Shown in pieces: positions 1 through 4,213 of a stretch of 5,526 nt of DNA (position 1 is its first letter; every line of letters begins with the position of its first letter). The position numbers and the translations under genes are program-made. The notes beneath the pieces are model-generated. The model did no database searches. It saw only the letters and a program-made list of their open reading frames with translations, and was not told where the DNA came from. This DNA comes from Bacteroidota bacterium. Its GTDB lineage: Bacteria > Bacteroidota > Rhodothermia > Rhodothermales > JAAAOL01. The stretch spans positions 1 to 5,526 of the forward strand of contig JAAAOL010000400.1 in assembly GCA_009908885.1 (NCBI GenBank), written 5' to 3'.

Positions 1-64
1 CGCGCTCGGCGATGTGCTCGGCGCTCGGCTCCGGGGTGTCGGCGGGAAGGTAGACGTGCCTCAC
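1..64 (-). CDS. Start of an unrecognised gene (partial, 21 codons)
   Basis: A GTG at 64 overlaps the endolysin stop as GTGA and opens a frame that runs off the window edge. The visible residues after the start include RHVYLPADTPEPSAEHIAER. This is too little to identify. The call rests on the frame staying open and on the same coupled-junction pattern as the other genes. No strong ribosome site is visible; only a G-run lies upstream. Confidence 0.5.
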   Translation of the reverse strand, partial: MRHVYLPADTPEPSAEHIAER

Positions 65-816
65 GAGACCCCCAGAGCGATGGCGTCCGCGATGAAGCGA
101 GTCACGGTGTCGAGGTAGGGTCCGTGCTGCCGCAGCCCCCAGGGATTGGCGACGTCGGCGTACGGCCCGCCGGCGTTGTACGCCGCGGCGAGCAGGACGG
201 GATCGCCCAGCAGCTCCCACCGTCGGTCGAGCGCGACCAGCGTCGCTGCGCCCATCACGATCGAGACGTAGGGCTGCGAGAGCCACGCTCTCCACGCCTT
301 GTGGTCGCCGCCCTGCGGCAGCGGGCGCACCGGCATCGGCAGCCGCTCCACCTCGGGGAGGACGTCCGGCAAAGCAGCAAGCGCCTCGTCGGCAGGCTCG
401 TCCTCCTGCGGCCACCCCATGGCCAGGCCCTGCTGCCACGCCGTGGAGGTCAGGGTCTGCATGATGCCGATCGACCGATCGCGCAGGTGCGGCTCGTATC
501 GCTCCGCGTCCGTTTGACCCTGGCTCTCGGCGCAGGCGATGGCGACGAGCAGTGACAGCGGTACCCCAAAGGCGCCGGCTGCCGTGTCAAAGCCGTCGGC
601 GTGGCGGTCGTAGACACGTAGCGGAAGGGTCCGCAGTGGCTCGCCGTCGATCGCCTCGTGCCCTGGCCAGGTCCGCGTCGGCTCGTGCGTGCGCCCGTCC
701 TGTCGTGTCGTCGCCACGCCCTGCTCGGTGATGCGCCACCACCGCGGCGACCCGGCGACACCGTGCCACGTGCTCGGCGTCCAGTCGGCGGGGGCGATGG
801 GGGCACGGGAGGGCAT
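61..816 (-). CDS. Lytic transglycosylase endolysin, GH23/SLT type (251 aa)
   Basis: Peptidoglycan-cleaving enzyme of the soluble lytic transglycosylase fold, which cuts the MurNAc-GlcNAc bond and leaves a 1,6-anhydro end. The three family motifs are visible in order: the catalytic glutamate in AIACAESQG (Glu97), SIGIMQ (115-120, matching the GLMQ motif) and AAYNAG (211-216). About 90 residues separate the second and third motifs. That stretch includes an acidic, Pro-rich part (about 135-170, with PQEDEPADEA and PMPVRPLP), probably an insertion in the fold. Residues 1-75 form a Trp/Arg-rich N-terminal region of unknown role. No signal peptide is present, so access to the wall would need the holin-like protein. 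The ATG at 816 shares a base with the upstream stop and has GAGGAG upstream. A virion-associated lysin is the alternative, but the position after holin- and lipoprotein-like genes favours endolysin. Confidence 0.88.
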   Translation of the reverse strand: MPSRAPIAPADWTPSTWHGVAGSPRWWRITEQGVATTRQDGRTHEPTRTWPGHEAIDGEPLRTLPLRVYDRHADGFDTAAGAFGVPLSLLVAIACAESQGQTDAERYEPHLRDRSIGIMQTLTSTAWQQGLAMGWPQEDEPADEALAALPDVLPEVERLPMPVRPLPQGGDHKAWRAWLSQPYVSIVMGAATLVALDRRWELLGDPVLLAAAYNAGGPYADVANPWGLRQHGPYLDTVTRFIADAIALGVS

Positions 817-995
817 CAGCCCGAGAGCTCCTCGCGGAGCGCGGCGAGCTCGTCGGCCAGCTCGAGCGTCAGGTCCGCGAGAGCCAGAGTCGTGTGGACG
901 AGCGCGTCCACATCGCCGCTGCCGGTGGGGATCCTCGCTCGCTCCCGCAGGCGGTCACGTAGCTCCTCGACTCGATCTCGTGTCTCCACCGTCAT
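816..995 (-). CDS. Unrecognised 59-residue helical protein
   Basis: ATG at 995 overlaps the coiled-coil stop as ATGA, and the TGA ending at 816 shares its A with the endolysin ATG (TGATG), so the frame exactly fills the space between two supported genes. The product begins with a basic/acidic helix (MTVETRDRVEELRDRLRERA), has a turn RIPTGSGDVD (21-30), then a second helix of about 27 residues rich in Leu/Ala (LVHTTLALADLTLELADELA) ending REELSG. This looks like a soluble helical hairpin that may oligomerise or bind the coiled-coil protein encoded just upstream. GGAGG lies directly against the ATG, too close to act normally, so translation probably relies on coupling. No function can be assigned. 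Confidence 0.7.
   Translation of the reverse strand: MTVETRDRVEELRDRLRERARIPTGSGDVDALVHTTLALADLTLELADELAALREELSG
828..833 (-). promoter_or_regulatory. Ribosome binding site for the endolysin
   Basis: GAGGAG on the minus strand, 11 bases before the ATG at 816, inside the end of the 59-residue gene. The spacing is slightly long. Confidence 0.45.
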
Positions 996-1393
996 CCTCC
1001 CAGCATCTGCACCAGCACCTGCACGAGCTGCGACACGCCCGCGCCGCCGCCGACCCCGAGGGCGGTCGCGAGCGCGACGTGCTGCCGGCGCTGCCGATCG
1101 AGGGCCTCGCGCTGCTCTGCGAGAGCCTCCTCGATCTGCGACGCACGCTCCCGCACGGACTCGACGTCCTGCCGCCCGGTGTCGAGTAGCGCGTCCTGCT
1201 CCCGGTCGCGACGCCGCAGTTCCTCCACACCATTCTCCAGCAGGATGACACGCGACAACAGGGCGTCGTGCTGCGAGCGCATGTCTCGCTTGAGCTCGCG
1301 GTACGCCTGTCGCGACTGCTCGTGAGCTGCCCGGGACTCCTCGCGGGACTCGTGCAGCTCACGGATGAGTCGGCCGATCTCGTGCTCCGTCAC
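992..1393 (-). CDS. Coiled-coil protein with hydrophobic C-terminal tail (133 aa)
   Basis: Residues 1-105 are almost entirely charged and helical, with heptad-like spacing of Leu, Ile, Val and Ala (for example IGRLIRELHESREESRAAHE and LSRVILLENGVEELRRRD), so a long coiled coil is likely. The last 27 residues are uncharged and hydrophobic (VALATALGVGGGAGVSQLV and on to LGG), enough to anchor in or associate with a membrane. An N-terminal coiled coil with a C-terminal membrane tail resembles the layout of XhlA-type phage proteins that assist holin and endolysin, but XhlA proteins are shorter and I see no sequence match. It has the wrong topology for an Rz-type inner spanin, whose membrane segment is N-terminal. 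GTG at 1393 overlaps the previous stop, and its own stop overlaps the next start as ATGA. Confidence 0.75.
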   Translation of the reverse strand: MTEHEIGRLIRELHESREESRAAHEQSRQAYRELKRDMRSQHDALLSRVILLENGVEELRRRDREQDALLDTGRQDVESVRERASQIEEALAEQREALDRQRRQHVALATALGVGGGAGVSQLVQVLVQMLGG

Positions 1394-1716
1394 CCGTCGT
1401 CCTCCGTCGGAGCGACCGCGCTGGGCAGTGTGTCATGCCGAGGCACGACGTCGGTGTCGTCGTCCCACCGCTGGTCGATGTCCTCGGCCCAGCGAGCCTC
1501 GGCGCGAGCACGGGACAGCAGCTCGGGAGAGTGACGGATGCGGGTGATGATGACGGCGGCGTCGTCGCCGGCGCGAATCAGATCGGCGACCAAGCTCATG
1601 GCCGCTGAGGCGCCAGGACCGAGGACTGGGCCGGCGCCCGGGATGGCGGACAGGGCCGTGCCGAGAGGCCGGGCCATGCCGTCGAGGACCTCAGCTGCTG
1701 TCTCTTCGGGGGTCAT
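1390..1716 (-). CDS. Unrecognised small protein with Gly/Pro hydrophobic core (108 aa)
   Basis: Function unknown. After a short acidic start (MTPEETAAEVLDGM), residues 18-48 form a hydrophobic stretch rich in Ala, Gly and Pro (TALSAIPGAGPVLGPGASAA then MSLVADLI). A charged helical region follows (about 55-85, RIRHSPELLSRARAEARWAE), then an acidic disordered-looking tail ending TEDDG. The hydrophobic part is broken by Gly-Pro, so it is not a clear membrane span; a helical hairpin or membrane-peripheral segment is possible. The start is ATG at 1716, overlapping the preceding stop as ATGA with GGAGG 4 bases upstream. The extra 60 upstream codons in this frame are rejected because they lie within the Cys-rich gene. 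The stop overlaps the next start as GTGA. It belongs to the block of small genes before the endolysin, so a lysis accessory role is conceivable. Confidence 0.75.
   Translation of the reverse strand: MTPEETAAEVLDGMARPLGTALSAIPGAGPVLGPGASAAMSLVADLIRAGDDAAVIITRIRHSPELLSRARAEARWAEDIDQRWDDDTDVVPRHDTLPSAVAPTEDDG
1401..1405 (-). promoter_or_regulatory. Ribosome binding site for the coiled-coil gene
   Basis: GGAGG on the minus strand, 7 bases before the GTG at 1393. This is the best ribosome site in the window and supports a GTG start embedded in the stop of the previous gene. Confidence 0.7.
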
Positions 1717-2087
1717 CGGTCCTCCAGCAGCCTGGCGCTCGGGAAAAGGGATCGGCCGACTTGTCGGCTGCGCAACTGGTCGCCGATGGTAGCAATGTGT
1801 CCGGGCGCTTCGTGGTGACAAGCCGGGTTGCAATGGGGGCAATCGCAATCGCAATCGCAGATGGTGGACAGGCACCCGCAATCGCAGAAGTCGCACAATT
1901 CGTATCGATCGACGCCCATCTCACCGGGGCTCGCGTCGTGCGCCCGTTCCCTCATCTCGACGCGATCTTCTTGGCGTGCACCACGCTTCGCCGCGCGGGC
2001 GTACTCGATGGGCACCTTCCCTCGGTGAAGCTCGGCGTCCAGGAGAAAGCGCACATGATGCACACGAAGCTTCGCTCGATCAATCAT
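1713..2087 (-). CDS. Cysteine-rich protein with shared N-terminal motif (124 aa)
   Basis: Not recognised as a known family. Residues 1-40 are helical and basic and contain GKVPIEYARAAKR (23-35), identical to a segment in the preceding lipoprotein. Residues 65-90 hold ten cysteines (65, 68, 70, 72, 77, 79, 81, 83, 86, 90), with His at 85, 91, 92 and 97, giving CDFCDCGC, CDCDCDC and CPHCNPACHH. This pattern could bind metal ions like a metallothionein or zinc cluster. The CDCDCDC part comes from a GATTGC hexamer repeat, so repeat expansion is an alternative origin. There is no signal peptide or membrane segment. The ATG at 2087 overlaps the lipoprotein gene by 8 bases (ATGATTGA), and the stop overlaps the next start as ATGA. 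That exact fit between neighbours is the main evidence that the gene is real, since other frames are also open here. Confidence 0.7.
   Translation of the reverse strand: MIDRAKLRVHHVRFLLDAELHRGKVPIEYARAAKRGARQEDRVEMRERAHDASPGEMGVDRYELCDFCDCGCLSTICDCDCDCPHCNPACHHEAPGHIATIGDQLRSRQVGRSLFPSARLLEDR
1721..1725 (-). promoter_or_regulatory. Ribosome binding site for the 108-aa protein
   Basis: GGAGG on the minus strand, 4 bases before the ATG at 1716. It fixes this start against an open frame extending to 1896. Confidence 0.6.
1839..1887. repeat. GCAATC hexamer repeat inside the Cys-rich gene
   Basis: On the plus strand GCAATC occurs three times in tandem (1839-1856) followed by the variant GCAGAT. 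GCAATCGCAG recurs at 1878-1887 after first appearing at 1851-1860. Read on the minus strand as GAT TGC, the units encode repeated Asp-Cys. Confidence 0.85.
1983..2021 (-). repeat. Shared motif copy 2: GKVPIEYARAAKR in Cys-rich protein
   Basis: Same 13-residue peptide as 2518-2556, continuing as GARQ here versus RGRQ in the other copy. Confidence 0.9.
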
Positions 2088-2631
2088 GGCTCACCCCACA
2101 CGGTACCACCTCCGGCAGGGACACGCCTACCCCCTCGACGAGGGGCACAGCCTCGCACCACGCCTCGCGCAGCTGCTCGACCAGGGCTGCATCGACCCGG
2201 CCCCGCTCCAGTGCCGTCGCGTAGGCGTCGTGCGCCGCAGCGACCGCATCCCATGCGCGCCAGGTTGGGCGCCACTTGGCGCGGTGCGCTTCGAGCAGGT
2301 CGAGCGCCTCCTCGCGGCTGCCGGCGCTGTCGATCAGGGCCTCGCCTTCGCGCGCGTACTGCTCGGCGAGGGTGTCACCGGCGCTGTTGGCCACCACGGC
2401 GATCCGGTCCGCTGCGGTGGCCTGCACCTGGATGGCGCTGGGGCCGCACGCTGCGAGGGTCAGCGCGAGGATGGCCAACATGGCGCGCACGACACGGCGC
2501 CACACCTGCCGACCCCTGCGCTTCGCAGCACGGGCGTATTCGATCGGCACCTTGCCGTCAGCGCTGATGATGTCGTCTCCCCCTCGCCACAGCGATTGGA
2601 TGCGACGCTTGCGCAGGTCTGGCTCGCTCAC
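2080..2631 (-). CDS. Lipoprotein with 50-residue N-terminal extension, possible outer-membrane lysis factor (183 aa)
   Basis: Residues 51-62 read MLAILALTLAAC, a lipoprotein signal core with lipobox LAAC and Cys62 as the lipidated residue. The mature part (62-183) is mostly alpha-helical and charged, with two cysteines near the end (159 and 178) that could pair by disulfide. Before the signal lies an unusual 50-residue Arg-rich extension containing GKVPIEYARAAKR (26-38), also found in the next gene. The GTG at 2631 overlaps the holin-like stop as GTGA and has AAAGGGG 7 bases upstream, so I prefer it. An internal ATG at 2481 would give a conventional 133-residue lipoprotein but lacks a ribosome site. 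The frame is also open to 2883, rejected because it overlaps the holin-like gene. Position between holin and endolysin suggests an outer-membrane spanin-like role, but no partner inner-membrane spanin is evident. Confidence 0.75.
   Translation of the reverse strand: MSEPDLRKRRIQSLWRGGDDIISADGKVPIEYARAAKRRGRQVWRRVVRAMLAILALTLAACGPSAIQVQATAADRIAVVANSAGDTLAEQYAREGEALIDSAGSREEALDLLEAHRAKWRPTWRAWDAVAAAHDAYATALERGRVDAALVEQLREAWCEAVPLVEGVGVSLPEVVPCGVSHD
2518..2556 (-). repeat. Shared motif copy 1: GKVPIEYARAAKR in lipoprotein N-terminus
   Basis: Thirteen codons encoding the same peptide as 1983-2021 in the adjacent gene. Six codons differ, all synonymously. Confidence 0.9.
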
Positions 2632-3035
2632 GACCGGTCCCCTTTCCCTTTCGGCGTCCTGACCGGCTCGCTGTTCATGTGCGCGAAGGCCATTACGGCG
2701 CCCACGGCACCGACGAGCACGACCTGCCACGACGAGCCCGAGGCGATGGCGGCGAAGGACGGTCCGGCCACAGCAGACGCGAGCGCGAGGTACTCCTTGC
2801 GCGTGTCGATGGCGGCGAGCTTCTTCCAGTGCCGCACGACCCACAGCACGATGGCGCCGACGGCGCCGGCGAGCACCTGCCACGAGATGGGCTGGCGTAG
2901 GGCTTCGCTCAGCGCGTCGAGCGTGGCCTGGTCGGTGGATGCCGCGGCGTAGGCCGGGGCAGCGCAGACGGTGAGGACGAGGGCCGCGACGGCGACGTAG
3001 CCGGCGATCCAGAGGGGGCGGATGAGGTGTTGCAT
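2628..3035 (-). CDS. Holin-like multi-pass membrane protein (135 aa)
   Basis: Small membrane protein, likely the holin or a holin-like factor that permeabilises the inner membrane to release or activate the endolysin. Residues 7-30 form a hydrophobic segment ending AAPAYA-A, which could be a signal anchor or a cleaved signal peptide. Residues 52-69 are a second membrane segment followed by the basic stop RHWKK. Residues 83-119 are hydrophobic and long enough for one or two more passes. The tail RTPKGKGDRS is short and charged, as in many holins. Segments starting SWQ at residues 51 and 102 are near-copies in protein and DNA. The ATG at 3035 lies two bases after the beta-helix stop and has no evident Shine-Dalgarno, so coupling is likely. 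The stop overlaps the next start as GTGA. Holin function is inferred from topology and the nearby endolysin. Confidence 0.65.
   Translation of the reverse strand: MQHLIRPLWIAGYVAVAALVLTVCAAPAYAAASTDQATLDALSEALRQPISWQVLAGAVGAIVLWVVRHWKKLAAIDTRKEYLALASAVAGPSFAAIASGSSWQVVLVGAVGAVMAFAHMNSEPVRTPKGKGDRS
2639..2645 (-). promoter_or_regulatory. Ribosome binding site deciding the GTG start of the lipoprotein gene
   Basis: AAAGGGG on the minus strand, 7 bases before the GTG at 2631. Nothing comparable precedes the internal ATG at 2481, which favours the longer product. Confidence 0.5.
2698..2732 (-). repeat. Internal duplication copy 2 in holin-like gene
   Basis: These 35 bases align to 2854-2885 with one in-frame 3-base insertion and three mismatches (29 of 32 aligned bases identical). 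They encode SWQVVLVGAVGA beginning at residue 102. Confidence 0.85.
2854..2885 (-). repeat. Internal duplication copy 1 in holin-like gene
   Basis: These 32 bases pair with 2698-2732 and encode SWQVLAGAVGA beginning at residue 51. Confidence 0.85.
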
Positions 3036-3037
3036 GG

Positions 3038-4213
3038 TCAGAGGGTTCCGTTGTAGTCGACGGTCACGCCGGTCGCTGAATCGGCGTCACGATAGGAGAC
3101 GCCGGTGAAGCGCACCGCGCCGACGCCGTTGGTCTTGTCAACCGGTGGTGCATCAGCATCTGCGGATTTTCTCTCTGTATTGAACTTTGTTCCAAGGAAG
3201 TTGACACCAGCTTGGGACGTAGAGCGGACCCTCATCCTCTGATCCACGCTTCCGTAGTCCACGCTCCCGCCGACGATCGTGACGTTGTTGGCCACGGCGG
3301 CGAGGTGGTAGGGCATGTCCGCCGCGTCGCTATCTTTGAGGTTGAAGGTGCAGGCCGAAAGCGTGGCGCCCTTCATCGCACTGGCGCCCCCTTGACCGAC
3401 ATTGCCGATCGAGATGACCGACTCGAAGAAGGTCCCCTCCATCAAGAAGTGCGTCGACTGGCCGCGCAGGTCGAGGGCCTGCACGCACGCCTGTAGGTTG
3501 CCCCCGAAGAACCGTGGGTCTGCCCCTGTGTCCTGGTTGAGTTCGTACCCGACGATGCACCGCTCGACGCCACCGATGCGACATGCATAGAAGTCCCAGT
3601 TCTTCGTCTGCGTGTGGCCGAAGGTGACGCCGCGCTTGCCATGCTGCATGTACGTGTGGAACATGACGCCCTCGGCGTCGTTGGACCCCCCTTCCGGACC
3701 GATGAGTACCGGGTCATAGAAGCTGCGGAAAACGCACCCATGTACCACGACGCCGGACGACTGCCCTTTCACTGTCAACCCGGTGTGGCCGAAGGTGACG
3801 CCGTTCTGGGCAAAGTCGAAGTTGATCAGGTCGATCGCCGGATCTGTTCCCAACTTCGGCAGATCTGCGGCGCCGAAGTTCTGTCCCTCGACCACGAGAC
3901 CCCGAAGGGACACGCCACGCACGCCGTCGAGCACGATGGCCGGCTGCGTGGGGTCGGTGATGACAAACCGCGTCTGCGCCATGTTCTTCGCCGGAAAGGC
4001 GATGTCGGTCGCTCCGCGGATCGTCATGGGCGTCTTCGTGCTCCACGTGATCGGCTCGGAGCCCTCGAAGTTTGCCGCCGGCAGCTTCACCTCGCCAATG
4101 CCACGATTGGCCGCCCAAGTGAGTACGCTCTCCACCTCGCCCAAGGGGTAAGGGTCATCACCATACATCGTGGTGATGATGTTGTCGTCACCAGTGCGGA
4201 TGCGAGCGGGCAT
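3038..4213 (-). CDS. Parallel beta-helix tail-spike-like protein (391 aa)
   Basis: Probable receptor-binding or surface-polysaccharide-degrading protein of the pectate-lyase-like right-handed beta-helix class. Residues 19-50 have the capping pattern of these proteins: GDDPYPLG, a helix, then a strand (GEVKLPAANF). After that come successive short-strand coils, for example PMTIRGATDI (62-71), AIVLDGVRGVSLRGLVVEG (92-110), LTVKGQSSGVVVHGCVF (146-162) and VTIVGGSVDYGS (311-322), with many small residues and Asn/Cys/Gly at turns. GVTFGHT occurs twice, exactly 57 residues apart. The start is ATG at 4213, sharing one base with the upstream stop (TGATG). The frame is open to 4423, but those extra 70 residues are Arg-rich and lie antiparallel within the LamG-like coding sequence, so I reject them. 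At 391 residues it is short for a complete tail spike. No catalytic residues can be named. Confidence 0.8.
   Translation of the reverse strand: MPARIRTGDDNIITTMYGDDPYPLGEVESVLTWAANRGIGEVKLPAANFEGSEPITWSTKTPMTIRGATDIAFPAKNMAQTRFVITDPTQPAIVLDGVRGVSLRGLVVEGQNFGAADLPKLGTDPAIDLINFDFAQNGVTFGHTGLTVKGQSSGVVVHGCVFRSFYDPVLIGPEGGSNDAEGVMFHTYMQHGKRGVTFGHTQTKNWDFYACRIGGVERCIVGYELNQDTGADPRFFGGNLQACVQALDLRGQSTHFLMEGTFFESVISIGNVGQGGASAMKGATLSACTFNLKDSDAADMPYHLAAVANNVTIVGGSVDYGSVDQRMRVRSTSQAGVNFLGTKFNTERKSADADAPPVDKTNGVGAVRFTGVSYRDADSATGVTVDYNGTL
3612..3632 (-). repeat. Direct repeat copy A (21 bp) in beta-helix gene
   Basis: Identical over 21 bases to 3783-3803. Encodes GVTFGHT at residues 195-201 of the beta-helix protein. 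Confidence 0.9.
3783..3803 (-). repeat. Direct repeat copy B (21 bp) in beta-helix gene
   Basis: Identical over 21 bases to 3612-3632. The offset is 171 bases (57 codons), so both copies encode GVTFGHT in frame, here at residues 138-144. Confidence 0.9.

Noticed and set aside
658..1248. Plus-strand open frame of 196 codons
   Set aside because: Arg/Ser/Ala-rich translation opposite the endolysin and coiled-coil genes; no plausible fold.
1839..1887. GCAATC repeats as replication-origin iterons or a CRISPR-like array
   Set aside because: Units are only six bases, tandem without spacers, and lie inside a coding frame with in-frame periodicity.
1691..1924. Alternative minus-strand frame with a lipobox-like AIAGAC, considered as an embedded Rz1-type lipoprotein
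   Set aside because: No basic n-region, the residue at -3 is not Leu-like, and the frame conflicts with the better-supported Cys-rich and 108-residue genes.
2479..2530. Twin-arginine export signal before the lipoprotein core (WRRVVRAM)
   Set aside because: The residues after RR do not match the consensus hydrophobic pair followed by Lys; plain Sec/lipoprotein export is simpler.
2518..2556. Shared GKVPIEYARAAKR segment as an attachment site or DNA-level repeat
   Set aside because: Six silent differences between copies show the DNA is not conserved as such; the conserved object is the peptide.
1761..2567. Plus-strand open frame of 268 codons
   Set aside because: The product is Arg/Pro/Ala-rich low complexity, typical of a shadow frame, and lies opposite two supported genes.
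2632..2883. Upstream extension of the lipoprotein frame
   Set aside because: The 84 extra residues are almost all Arg/Ala/Gly and overlap the holin-like gene. The GTG at 2631 has a ribosome site and a GTGA junction.
2086..2952. Plus-strand open frame of 288 codons
   Set aside because: It lies opposite the lipoprotein and holin-like genes, has no domain-like composition, and would break the gapless minus-strand tiling. Long antisense frames are expected at this GC content.
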